Origin: Methanotorris igneus Kol 5
Lineage (GTDB): Archaea > AGJL01 > Methanococci > Methanococcales > Methanococcaceae
Length of the DNA stretch: 64,000 bases
Direction: 5' to 3'
Assembly (NCBI RefSeq): GCF_000214415.1
Contig: NC_015562.1
Location: 1,713,130-1,777,129, forward strand
The first letter of the stretch is position 1. Each line of letters opens with the position of its first letter. A program made the position numbers and the translations under genes. The notes beneath the pieces were generated by a model. It was not told the origin of the DNA and did no database searches. It saw only the letters and a program-made list of their open reading frames with translations. Of the stretch, positions 52,321 through 61,180 are shown in pieces.

Positions 52321-53388
52321 ATGATACTTCATCCAAGGCCTTCACCAATAGCAGCGGCAATGTATCAACTTAGGGATGTTGGAGTTGATGCTATCATTCT
52401 GCACGGGCCGGCAGGATGCTGTTTTAGAACTGCAAGGTTATTGGAATTAGATGGTGTTAGGGTTTTCACAAGTGCAATGGATGAGAATGACTTTATTTTT
52501 GGGGCAATGGATAAATTAAGAAGAACTATTGAGGAGGTCATAGAATATTTAAAGGAACATAAAAATGACGGTAATTATATGATTGGTATAGTTGGGACAT
52601 GTGCAAGTATGATTATTGGAGAGGATATATGGAGTGTTGTTGATGAATATGATGCAACCCTAATTCCAGTTGAAGTTCATAGTGGATTAAACGACAACAC
52701 CATTGGGGCAATAAATGCTATGGAAAGTTGTTTAAAATTAGGTTTGATTGATGAAAAGGAGTTTGAAAGGCAAAAATATATGCTTAAAAAAGCAACAGAA
52801 ATAGAAAAAAAGAGAGGTATGGCAAAGAGCAAATATATAAAACCAACTTATGAGGATGATTTAAAGGATGTCATTGAATTATTTAAAAACAACATGAATA
52901 AAAACCCAAAAGTTGCATGTGTATTAAATGCAAAAAAAGAAACCGCCTATTTATTCGCACATCCGCTAATTAAGATAAATGAAATATTTAATAACTGCAT
53001 AAATATAGGAAATTTAGACGAAAACATTGGGTTAAAAAAGATTAGAGAAGATGCAAAAAATATTTTAAGGGAATTTAAAGTTGATTATATAACGGGAGGT
53101 TTGGATGAGTATCCAGTAACTGGGGAAAAAGCAGTTGAGATATTAAAGGAGATAAAGCCAGATATTGTTGTAGTTTCTGGAGTTCCCCATGCATTGCCTA
53201 TTGAGGAGTTAAAAGAAGAAGTCGATTGTATAACTATTGGCGTTAGTGATGGGCCAAGATTGTATTATCCAATTAAGGAATATTATGATTATGCTGTTAT
53301 TGAGTTAGATGCACATGCGAAGGTTTTAGGAAAGAGAGAGGTTGTTAAATCAAGATTTGGAGAAATTCTGGAATATGCACTAAAATAA
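52321..53388 (+). CDS. cfbD: Ni-sirohydrochlorin a,c-diamide reductive cyclase, NifD-like subunit
   Basis: 355 residues from ATG 52321, with AGGAGTGAT at 52308-52316. Nitrogenase-like: ILHPRPSPIAAAMYQL, HGPAGCCFRTARLLELDG (cluster Cys), IVGTCASMIIGEDIW. With the NifH-like CfbC it reduces and cyclises the macrocycle in coenzyme F430 synthesis, needed for methyl-CoM reductase. cfbC is not in the window. Promoter TATA TTTATATC near 52269. The gene's last 33 bp appear to be repeated, in decayed form, about 105 bp downstream. Confidence 0.92.
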   Translation: MILHPRPSPIAAAMYQLRDVGVDAIILHGPAGCCFRTARLLELDGVRVFTSAMDENDFIFGAMDKLRRTIEEVIEYLKEHKNDGNYMIGIVGTCASMIIGEDIWSVVDEYDATLIPVEVHSGLNDNTIGAINAMESCLKLGLIDEKEFERQKYMLKKATEIEKKRGMAKSKYIKPTYEDDLKDVIELFKNNMNKNPKVACVLNAKKETAYLFAHPLIKINEIFNNCINIGNLDENIGLKKIREDAKNILREFKVDYITGGLDEYPVTGEKAVEILKEIKPDIVVVSGVPHALPIEELKEEVDCITIGVSDGPRLYYPIKEYYDYAVIELDAHAKVLGKREVVKSRFGEILEYALK

Positions 53389-53496
53389 ATTAAGAGGCCA
53401 TTGCCAAGCGTTAGCAAGGCAATACATCCCGGATATATCAATAGGGCGGTAGCCCCATGTTTCTGAGAAATTTTGAGATATGCATTTGGAAAATAA
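53356..53496. repeat. decayed duplicated cfbD end around a GAGGCCATTGCC palindrome
   Basis: 53356-53388 (TTTGGAGAAATTCTGG...) is followed by GAGGCCATTGCC-AAGCGTTAGC-AAGGCAATAC (near 53394-53425) and then 53460-53496, whose TTTCTGAGAAATTTTGAGAT run resembles the cfbD end with about 80% identity but has lost frame. Confidence 0.55.
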
Positions 53497-53525
53497 ATAA
53501 TAAAAAATAATAAGTGGTGAGATTT

Positions 53526-55796
53526 ATGGAAAAACCATGGGTTGAAAAATACAGGCCAAAAACCTTGGATGAGATCGTTGGGCATGAAGAAATTGTAAAG
53601 AGACTTAAAAAATACGTAGAAAAAAAATCCATGCCACATTTGTTATTCAGTGGACCTCCTGGTGTTGGGAAGACAACAGCAGCACTTTGTTTGGCAAGAG
53701 ACCTATTTGGAGAAAACTGGAGGGATAATTTCTTAGAGTTGAATGCATCAGTGGCAAAGGATACACCAATATTGGTTAAAATTGATGGGGTTATAAAAAG
53801 AACAACATTTGAAGAACTGGATAAACTATACTTCAATAATGGAAATATTGAAAAACTGTTTGATGGAGAATATGTAGAAACCAAGAACTTAGAAGTTTTA
53901 ACAGTGGAAAATAATAAAGTTGTTTGGAAACCAGTTAAATACTTAATAAGGCATAAAGTGGATAAAATCTTAGAGGTTAGATTTGAAGGAGGAAAAATAA
54001 AACTAACTGGAAACCATTCTGTGATGGTGTTTAACGAGAATGGGGAATTAACAACAAAGCATGCAAAAGACCTTAAGGTTGGAGATTATATTATATCATT
54101 TGTAAGTACATTGGAAGGTAAAAGAAATGAATTAGAATTAAACTCTAAGATAGTAAATACAAAAAGAACTGTAAAGATTGAAAAATTAGAAATGGATGAA
54201 CTAACTTCATATGTATTGGGACTATATACTGCTGAAGGAGCATTAGGATTTAAAAATAACACATCCGGGCAAATAATATTTACATTTGGATATCCAAAAG
54301 AAAAATACTTATTAAATACTGTAAAATCCTGGGCTAAAAATGTTAATATGCCATATTACATAAATCTCACATCTTCAGGATTTAATAGAAATAGATACTC
54401 AGCAATACAAATAAGGTTATTAACAACAAAACTTGCAAGAGAGTTTTCAAGGTATTTCTATAAAAATGGAAGAAAAATAGCAAGAAATAAGAGAATTCCA
54501 GAATTTATTTATGAATCACAAATTACTTCAAGATTAGCATACTTAAAAGGTTTAGCAGATGGAGATGGTTGTGGAAGTTGGGGGGAAGTTGTTAGAATCT
54601 CATCAGTTTCTGAGGATTTATTAGTGGATATAGTCTGGCTATCAAGAATATCAGGAATAGAAAGTTCAATATTTAAAGATGAAGTTAGATTAATATGGAA
54701 TGGTTCAATGAAATATAAAAAGTCTGACTTATTACCAGCCAAGATGTTTATTAAATTCTTTGAGAAAATAAGTGATAGAATAAAAATAAATTGGAGATAC
54801 ATATTAAGGCATCAACTCTATGAAAATAAAAATAGAGTATCAAAAAATAAAGTTATGACTATTCTAAATAACATAGAAGTTGATAAACTAACAGAAGATG
54901 AAAGAAAAATTTATGAAAACCTAAGAAATATTGCATCATCAGATTTACATGTTGTTAGGATAAAAGAAATAAAATTATTGGACTACAATGACTACGTCTA
55001 TGACATTTCAGTTCCAAACAATGAAATGTTCTTTGCTGGAGAAACACCAATACTACTACACAACTCTGATGAACGAGGGATAGATGTTATTAGGACAAAA
55101 GTTAAGGATTTCGCAAGGACAAAGCCAATTGGAGATGCACCATTTAAGATTATATTCTTAGATGAGAGTGATGCTCTAACAAGTGATGCACAAAACGCAT
55201 TGAGAAGGACGATGGAGAAGTATTCTGATGTTTGTAGATTCATATTGTCCTGTAACTACCCAAGCAAAATTATTCCTCCAATTCAATCAAGATGTGCAAT
55301 ATTTAGGTTTTCTCCATTGAAAAAAGAAGATGTCGTTAAGAAGTTGAAAGAAATTGCCGAAAAAGAAGGTTTGACATTAACTCCTGAAGGAATTGAGGCG
55401 ATTATTTACGTCTCTGAAGGAGATATGAGAAAGGCAATAAATGTTCTTCAAACAGCGGCAAGTGTCTCAAAGGAAATTAATGATGAAGTTGTTTATAAAG
55501 TCTCTTCAAGGGCAAGACCAGAGGAGATTAAGAAAATGATTGAATTGGCGTTAGAAGGTAAATTTATTGAGGCGAGAGAGTTGCTCTATAAGTTAATGAT
55601 TGATTGGGGAATGAGTGGGGAGGATGTGATATTACAGATATTTAGGGAAATCCCAAGTTTAAACATAGATGAGAGGAAAAAGGTTGAGTTAGTTGAGGCA
55701 TTGGGAGAGTGTGATTACAGAATCGTGGAGGGGGCAAACGAAAGGATTCAGTTATGTGCGTTGTTGGCAAAGATGTGCAATATGAGTAAAGAGTGA
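53526..55796 (+). CDS. rfcS: replication factor C small subunit with intein
   Basis: 756-residue precursor from ATG 53526 with GTGGTGA at 53514-53520. Extein: [16 protein letters not shown], Walker A SGPPGVGKTT, then the intein, then SDERGIDVIRTKVKDFA, DESDALT, and the SRC motif QSRCAIFRF. After splicing about 317 residues remain, the usual RFC small size. Loads PCNA with RfcL (42762-44270). The intein interrupts NA/SDERGID, a known RFC insertion position in methanococci. The CRISPR array follows about 380 bp downstream. Confidence 0.95.
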   Translation: MEKPWVEKYRPKTLDEIVGHEEIVKRLKKYVEKKSMPHLLFSGPPGVGKTTAALCLARDLFGENWRDNFLELNASVAKDTPILVKIDGVIKRTTFEELDKLYFNNGNIEKLFDGEYVETKNLEVLTVENNKVVWKPVKYLIRHKVDKILEVRFEGGKIKLTGNHSVMVFNENGELTTKHAKDLKVGDYIISFVSTLEGKRNELELNSKIVNTKRTVKIEKLEMDELTSYVLGLYTAEGALGFKNNTSGQIIFTFGYPKEKYLLNTVKSWAKNVNMPYYINLTSSGFNRNRYSAIQIRLLTTKLAREFSRYFYKNGRKIARNKRIPEFIYESQITSRLAYLKGLADGDGCGSWGEVVRISSVSEDLLVDIVWLSRISGIESSIFKDEVRLIWNGSMKYKKSDLLPAKMFIKFFEKISDRIKINWRYILRHQLYENKNRVSKNKVMTILNNIEVDKLTEDERKIYENLRNIASSDLHVVRIKEIKLLDYNDYVYDISVPNNEMFFAGETPILLHNSDERGIDVIRTKVKDFARTKPIGDAPFKIIFLDESDALTSDAQNALRRTMEKYSDVCRFILSCNYPSKIIPPIQSRCAIFRFSPLKKEDVVKKLKEIAEKEGLTLTPEGIEAIIYVSEGDMRKAINVLQTAASVSKEINDEVVYKVSSRARPEEIKKMIELALEGKFIEARELLYKLMIDWGMSGEDVILQIFREIPSLNIDERKKVELVEALGECDYRIVEGANERIQLCALLAKMCNMSKE
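53748..55064 (+). other. 439-residue intein with LAGLIDADG homing endonuclease
   Basis: Starts with Ser1 (SVAKDTPILVK; most inteins have Cys) and ends PILLHN before extein Ser. Block B is GNHSVMVFNENG, and block F is YDISVPNNEMFFAGETPILLHN (in part). Two LAGLIDADG-type motifs, VLGLYTAEGA and LKGLADGDG, keep their acidic residues, so the nuclease may be active. It self-splices and can home into intein-less rfcS alleles. Confidence 0.93.
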
Positions 55797-56176
55797 AGAT
55801 GTCTTTTATACCCTTCCCTCGCTGAAAATTTTTATTTTTTAATTTAATTGATTTTTAGGGATTATTTTTTAATTTTAAGGATTTTTATCAAATTTCGGAG
55901 GGTGCTTTATTTTGAAGAATTTAAATCTTTAATTTTATGGATTTATTGAGATTTTTTGATTTAAAAACCTAATAGATCATATTTCAAATTTTCCCCGATT
56001 GATAGAGTTTATTTAACGATTTAAATCGATTTTAAAAAATTATTTCGAATTTAAACGATTTTTAGGGAAGTGCAGAGGTATATAAATGAACACTGTTAAT
56101 ACCCCTTCGAAAACTAATGCTTTAAAAAGAAGCAAATAGAAAACTTTATATAGGAAAAAGAGCAAAATATTGCCCT
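55797..56176 (+). promoter_or_regulatory. CRISPR leader region
   Basis: 380 bp gene-free AT-rich DNA with recurring TTTTTAGGGA and ATTTTAAGGATTTTTAT runs. A TATA-like CTTTATATAGG (near 56141-56151) lies about 25-35 bp before the first repeat, where archaeal crRNA transcription usually starts. Degenerate repeats lie at the other end, which confirms this side as leader. Confidence 0.7.
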
Positions 56177-56836
56177 GTTAAAATCAGACCCTTAGGGGGA
56201 TGGAAACATTACAATTTTACCCACATTATGTTCAATACACCAATTAAGTTAAAATCAGACCCTTAGGGGGATGGAAACTCTAAATCATCGATGTTGTTTA
56301 TGTGATATGTTTTTAGTTAAAATCAGACCCTTAGGGGGATGGAAACTCTCTACTCAAACCTGCTATTATATATACTTTTGAAAAGTTAAAATCAGACCCT
56401 TAGGGGGATGGAAACATCTCTAATGCTCTCATCACATCACCTCACATCTTAGTGTTAAAATCAGACCCTTAGGGGGATGGAAACAAGGATCTTATCAAAT
56501 AATATATATCTTTTTAATTTCACTCCGTTAAAATCAGACCCTTAGGGGGATGGAAACTAGATTGTATGAGCTTTACGTAAGTGCTAAAATGAAAAACTCT
56601 AGTTAAAATCAGACCCTTAGGGGGATGGAAACGCGGGCAAATTGACTCCCCATGCCTCAATTTGTTAATCAAGTTAAAATCAGACCCTTAGGGGGATGGA
56701 AATTCAGTTACAATTAAATTACTTCTTTTATATATTTCTGGTTAAAATCAGACCCTTAGGGGAATAGAAATCCTTTTTCAATTTCTATAAGTTTTTTTTA
56801 ATCCATCTGGTAGAATCAGCCCTTAGGGATGGAAAT
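56177..56836 (+). CRISPR. CRISPR array, 10 repeats of 31 bp, 9 spacers
   Basis: Repeats start GTTAAAATCAGACCC and end GGGGATGGAAAC. Starts: 56177, 56248, 56316, 56385, 56454, 56527, 56602, 56673, 56741, 56809. Spacers are 37-44 bp. The first seven repeats are identical; the eighth ends GGAAAT, the ninth reads GGAATAGAAAT, and the tenth has internal deletions (28 bp). The 5'-GAAAC-type end is common in type I and III systems of methanococci. No cas gene in the window. Confidence 0.97.
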
Positions 56837-56850
56837 TTTATTTTTTAATA

Positions 56851-56940
56851 GAGGCATTGCTGAGCGAAGCGAAGCAATGCATCCCTTTTGATGAAACTTT
56901 TTAAAAGTTTCTTTTAAAGGTTTCTTTTAGAGGTTTCATG
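56851..56940. repeat. GAGGCATTGC palindromic element after the CRISPR array
   Basis: GAGGCATTGC-TGAGCGAAGCGAA-GCAATGCATCC followed by TTTTGATGAAACTTTTTAAAAGTTTC, the latter shared with the element after thiI (31176-31199). It separates the CRISPR array from the convergent flippase gene. Confidence 0.75.
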
Positions 56941-56951
56941 ACTAAATTTGC

Positions 56952-58160
56952 TCATCTCTTTACCGAAAGAATTGCTTTTATAGTTATTGCTAAAATAACA
57001 AAGGATGTTATTAGCGTTGAGATTGCCCCCCCAACAACACCAATCTCCCCAACTAAGATGTAATTGAGCAAAAGGTTCAAAACTATCCCAAATAAGATAA
57101 TATACAAAGATATCTTAGCATATCCCAACCCTTGCAATGCTGAGGATGAGATTGTGTAGATGCTCATAAATACTGCAGAAACTGAGAGGATTTTTAAACA
57201 TATTGATGCCTCTGGATTCTTAACATGGAAAAAGAGATGCAAAAGTTCATTTGGAAATGCAAAGCACAAAGCAACAAAAGGTAAAGAAAATATTAAGTTG
57301 AGTAAAATTGCCTTTTTTATGTAGTTTATATTCCTTGTCTTGGCAATTCGAGGAAGTAAAGGAATTGCTATAGAAGATGCAAATAAAAAGACGCCTCTTG
57401 ACAGCAAAGCGGCATAGCCATAAATACCATTGGAATATGCTCCTAACAATGACATAATTACAATACTATCAATATCCCCCATTAACCTATACGATGCTGT
57501 GCTTAATGCTATTGGCACTGCGTATGAGATGATTTTTAATTGAAAATTTTTATCAAAGGTACCTTTAAACGCTAATCTTTCAACTGACTTGTTTATAAAA
57601 TACATTCCAGCAATTCCACCAATGAAATAAGCAGTAGATATAGACAATATAGCCCCAAAAACACCAAATATTATAGCAAAAACTACTGAAAATATTATCT
57701 TTGATGTATGTTCAAAAACCCATGTTAATGACAGCTCTTTTATGTGCATGGTACCCTGCAAAATTCCTCTCGACCATGAGATAAACGCAGTAAAAGGTAA
57801 TGTCAGTGATAACGCATAATACACATGAGTGGGAATATTTGCATAACCTCCCCCCAAAATATACCTCAAAAACAAAATAAAAACTCCCCCAAATAAAGAA
57901 AACAACAGCATAATTTTTAGTGTTGGGATGTACTTGGAGAGTGAGAAATAACTATCTTCCGCAATAAATTTTGCCATTGCAGGAGGAATGCCAGAACAAA
58001 AAAATATTGTTAATGTGTCCATTATTGGTAATATTCCTCTCAAAACTCCAAAATCTTCTGTTCCCAACAAATACGCCATTAAAAAGAAAAACACATAAGC
58101 ACAACCTTTTGAATAAATATTGGCCAACAGCATATAAAAACTGTCCTTTTTTAACCCCAT
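56952..58160 (-). CDS. MATE-like polysaccharide/lipid flippase (Wzx type)
   Basis: 402 residues from ATG 58160, with GGTGGGACG upstream; a frame from 58211 would start in a repeat. About 12-14 membrane helices; starts LKKDSFYMLLANIYSKGCAYVFFFLMA and has LGTEDFGVLRGILP, the typical opening of the oligosaccharide flippase family. It probably flips lipid-linked surface glycans. No glycosyltransferase genes adjoin it. Confidence 0.85.
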   Translation of the reverse strand: MGLKKDSFYMLLANIYSKGCAYVFFFLMAYLLGTEDFGVLRGILPIMDTLTIFFCSGIPPAMAKFIAEDSYFSLSKYIPTLKIMLLFSLFGGVFILFLRYILGGGYANIPTHVYYALSLTLPFTAFISWSRGILQGTMHIKELSLTWVFEHTSKIIFSVVFAIIFGVFGAILSISTAYFIGGIAGMYFINKSVERLAFKGTFDKNFQLKIISYAVPIALSTASYRLMGDIDSIVIMSLLGAYSNGIYGYAALLSRGVFLFASSIAIPLLPRIAKTRNINYIKKAILLNLIFSLPFVALCFAFPNELLHLFFHVKNPEASICLKILSVSAVFMSIYTISSSALQGLGYAKISLYIILFGIVLNLLLNYILVGEIGVVGGAISTLITSFVILAITIKAILSVKR

Positions 58161-58210
58161 CGTCCCACCAAATAATAAAATAATAGCAAAACCCAATAGG
58201 TTTTGCCGCA

Positions 58211-58481
58211 TATAGTTTTTTGCGAATTTGCTATTAGTTAATAAATCTAAGAGATTTTCGATTTGAAGTTTTAATAATGGACATTTAGCATATAAAATTT
58301 TTTAATGTTAATGCTTAATTGTAAACAACTATTTGCGTTAAAATTATAAATACTATAAATTAAAGAGAATTACACCTTATTTAGAATATTTAGAATTTTA
58401 TTTAGAATTTTAACTAAAATTGTGGCCTCTTCCAAAATTTGTTGTGGTTGGATGAGTGACAAAATTCTGCAAACGACTATA
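58211..58481. repeat. TIR family 1 element upstream of rlmE
   Basis: Ends TATAGTTTTTTGCG (58211-58224) and GCAAACGACTATA (58469-58481); a hairpin GGCAAAACCCAATAGGTTTTGCC (58190-58206 side) lies just outside. The interior has AT-rich TTTAGAATTTT repeats. Occupies most of the gap before rlmE. Confidence 0.75.
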
Positions 58482-58546
58482 ATGTTAACCAAAGGTTTTT
58501 AAACTTCTTTATTCAATTTATATATAAAAAATTGTTTGTGATAATT

Positions 58547-59284
58547 ATGGGAAGAAAGGATAAAAGATGGATTTTACAAAGAAAAAAGGACTTTTATTAC
58601 AATTTAGCAAAAAAGCAAAAATATCGTTCAAGAGCAACATTTAAGTTGTTTCAATTAAATGAGAAATTTAGATTTATGAAAGAAGGAGACATTGTTGTGG
58701 ACTTAGGATGCGCCCCTGGAGGTTGGTTACAGGCAGCAAGGGAGATTGTTGGGGATAGAGGTTTTGTAGTTGGTGTTGATTTGCAGAGTGTTAAACCTCT
58801 TCCGTATGATAATGTAAAAACAATAAAAGGGGACATGACAAAAGAAGAAACAATACAAAAAATAAGAGAAATCCTCTATCCAGCAAAGCCAACTGTTGTT
58901 ATAAGTGACGCATCCCCAAACATAAGTGGAGTTTGGGATGTTGACCATGCAAGGTCTATTGAATTAACAACAATAGCATTAAAAATAGCAACCCAACTGC
59001 TAAAAGAGAGAGGCAACTTTGTTGTTAAAGTGTTCCAAGGAGACATGTTTATGGATTACGTGTCCCTTGTGGAGAAGTATTTTGAAAAGGTATATCCAAC
59101 TAAGCCAAGAGCCTCAAGAAAGGAGAGCTCAGAAGTTTATGTTGTAGCAAAGAGATACACTGGGAAACCTTGGGAAGAGGAGGAACCAATTAAAAAAGAA
59201 GAAAAAATTGAAGAGCAGATAGGAACAGAAGAACTATTGGCAAAGAAAATAAAAGAAATGAGAAAATTAAAGGCGAATAAATAA
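58547..59284 (+). CDS. rlmE: 23S rRNA 2'-O-ribose methyltransferase, FtsJ/RrmJ family
   Basis: 245 residues from ATG 58547 with GTGATAATT upstream. K-D-K-E tetrad visible: Lys in YRSRATFKL, Asp in VVISDASPN, Lys in NFVVKVFQG, Glu in [12 protein letters not shown] motif [16 protein letters not shown] Lys/Glu-rich tail extends beyond the bacterial length. Methylates a uridine in 23S rRNA. Monocistronic; convergent with the AOR operon. Confidence 0.92.
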   Translation: MGRKDKRWILQRKKDFYYNLAKKQKYRSRATFKLFQLNEKFRFMKEGDIVVDLGCAPGGWLQAAREIVGDRGFVVGVDLQSVKPLPYDNVKTIKGDMTKEETIQKIREILYPAKPTVVISDASPNISGVWDVDHARSIELTTIALKIATQLLKERGNFVVKVFQGDMFMDYVSLVEKYFEKVYPTKPRASRKESSEVYVVAKRYTGKPWEEEEPIKKEEKIEEQIGTEELLAKKIKEMRKLKANK

Positions 59285-59310
59285 TTTAATAGTTTTGCAA
59301 AATAAACCAG

Positions 59311-61164
59311 TTAACTTTTTATTCTCCAATCTATTCCAAGAAGTTCGCTATATTTGTCTAATACTCTTTTTATATACTCGTTAAGTTTTCCCTCCCTATC
59401 TTTTTCGAATTCTTTTGCCCATTTTTCATTTTCAAACTCATGGGCTCCAATAACTATTAGGTCTTTGACTCTCTCATTTTCCACAAGTGTAGGATAACCC
59501 AATTTTTTGTCATATTCACAAATATCTTTAATTAATTCATCAATTGCAGATTTCAAATCAATGTTACTGACCTCTTTTAAAAGTTTTTCAAGAATTGGAG
59601 CTACCCATCTTCTTTGGAATCTGCAAATCCCAAGGTTTTCCAGGGCAATTTCCTCAAAAATCCTCTCAACACTACGCTCAGCAAGCTCTTCTGGTTCTAA
59701 GAATATTCCTGACTCGTAATAAGTTAGATACTTGCCCTGTATAAGATATGGCATAAAGTTTCCAATTGCCCAGTACATGGTTGGGGATATTTCCCCATTT
59801 TCTCCAAATGGGACATAAACAGCATAATCGTTGAATTTTTTGTCCTTTATCCTATCCTTAAATTTCTCATTAAATATTTTAGATGCCTTTCTTTTTCCAA
59901 GAGATAAAATTTTTCCAATCTCGTTTTTATTATATGCTACGATATTAGCTAATTTTACAGCCTGCTCTGCATTATGATTTGAGTTTTTTAATATTTCCTC
60001 ATCATCTTTAAACTTATTTATATCAAAAATTGGCTTTTCTATACCAACCTCCTCTGGTTTTAACAAACCAACATCTAAAAGTTCAAAGGCCCATGAGCAA
60101 AGATTTCCAAACTCTATGGCGTCAAATCCTAAGGAGTCCACTGTATGAACAACCTTATCTGCAGCATAGATGTCAAATACTCCAATCAAAGGCCCATTAG
60201 ACTCATAAGGTTCATAATCCGCCTTTAAACCCCTTCTATACTTTTTGCATAGGACTGGACATGGTTCTCCACAATTAGTCCATTTCCTTGGTTCTATCGA
60301 TTCTTTGTTGAATCTATTTACGATGAATTCCAGTATTTTTCTAAGGAACATAACCCTATCTTCTCTGCTTATATATGGTGTTCTCCAATTGAATATCGGC
60401 ACTAAGTCCCTTATTATATAGTAGTTGTTTCCAAGTGTTCCCCCTGTTTTTGTTTCTTCATGATATCTGTATTTTTTTGTATTTTCAAGTATAACTTTTG
60501 AATATGGTTTTTTGTAGTGTTCCTCAACAATGTGCTTTAAACATTTCTCTTTTTTTGTTTTTCCATAGAATACAACACCCAATATATTATGTGCCCTATA
60601 AAGAACGGAACCTCCCCCTCCTCTCGCTGCCCAATCCTCTGAACCCTCTACGAATTTACCATTTCTTACAGTTTGGGAGAATATTGCCCCCATATTTGTT
60701 TTAATGGCTGCAGGGCCTACAACAAATGCCCTAAAATTCTTTTCATTGAATAACTCCAATACGTACCCACTTAATTCATATACTCTATTGAAATTTTCCT
60801 TAACTTCTAAAAAATCTACTTTTAAGGAATCTTCTTCTCCATCCAATATCAACAAACTTGGATTTTCACATCTTCCTATTATAGCAACGTTCTTTAAGCC
60901 GGTATTCTTAAAAACGTATCCTGCTCCTCCCATGGCAGAGAAGTGGAACCCATCCCAAAGTGGGGATCTAAATGAAAATATTAACCTATACCCCCCAACA
61001 ATTGGCAACACTCCTCTACCAAAGCAGAATACATTTCTCTCATCATATACATCATATTTCCATGTCTCAAACTTTTTATGCCAATATATTCCCCAATTTA
61101 ATGGTAGGAACTCTTTTTCAATAATCTTGTATTTTTTGTTGGATGCATCTATTAAAACGTTCAT
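59311..61164 (-). CDS. tungsten AOR-family oxidoreductase, probably GAPOR-like
   Basis: 617 residues. N-terminal AOR domain: GRGVLPIVGGYRLIFSFRSPLWDG and FSAMGGAGY, contacts for the tungsten-pterin. Cluster Cys are C298, C302, C306 (NCGEPCPVLC), with a later Cys in LGICRFQ; spacing is CX3CX3C, not the CX2CX3C of Pyrococcus AOR. GAPOR, which oxidises glyceraldehyde-3-phosphate to 3-phosphoglycerate, is the likeliest member, fitting the upstream starch/glycogen enzymes; other aldehydes are possible. Starts 16 bp after the GH57 stop with GGAGGGGG, so part of that operon. Confidence 0.75.
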   Translation of the reverse strand: MNVLIDASNKKYKIIEKEFLPLNWGIYWHKKFETWKYDVYDERNVFCFGRGVLPIVGGYRLIFSFRSPLWDGFHFSAMGGAGYVFKNTGLKNVAIIGRCENPSLLILDGEEDSLKVDFLEVKENFNRVYELSGYVLELFNEKNFRAFVVGPAAIKTNMGAIFSQTVRNGKFVEGSEDWAARGGGGSVLYRAHNILGVVFYGKTKKEKCLKHIVEEHYKKPYSKVILENTKKYRYHEETKTGGTLGNNYYIIRDLVPIFNWRTPYISREDRVMFLRKILEFIVNRFNKESIEPRKWTNCGEPCPVLCKKYRRGLKADYEPYESNGPLIGVFDIYAADKVVHTVDSLGFDAIEFGNLCSWAFELLDVGLLKPEEVGIEKPIFDINKFKDDEEILKNSNHNAEQAVKLANIVAYNKNEIGKILSLGKRKASKIFNEKFKDRIKDKKFNDYAVYVPFGENGEISPTMYWAIGNFMPYLIQGKYLTYYESGIFLEPEELAERSVERIFEEIALENLGICRFQRRWVAPILEKLLKEVSNIDLKSAIDELIKDICEYDKKLGYPTLVENERVKDLIVIGAHEFENEKWAKEFEKDREGKLNEYIKRVLDKYSELLGIDWRIKS

Positions 61165-61180
61165 AATGCCCCCTCCCGCA

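Noticed and set aside
56809-56836. Start of a second CRISPR array
   Set aside because: This degenerate repeat keeps the phase and spacing of the array and is simply its leader-distal end.
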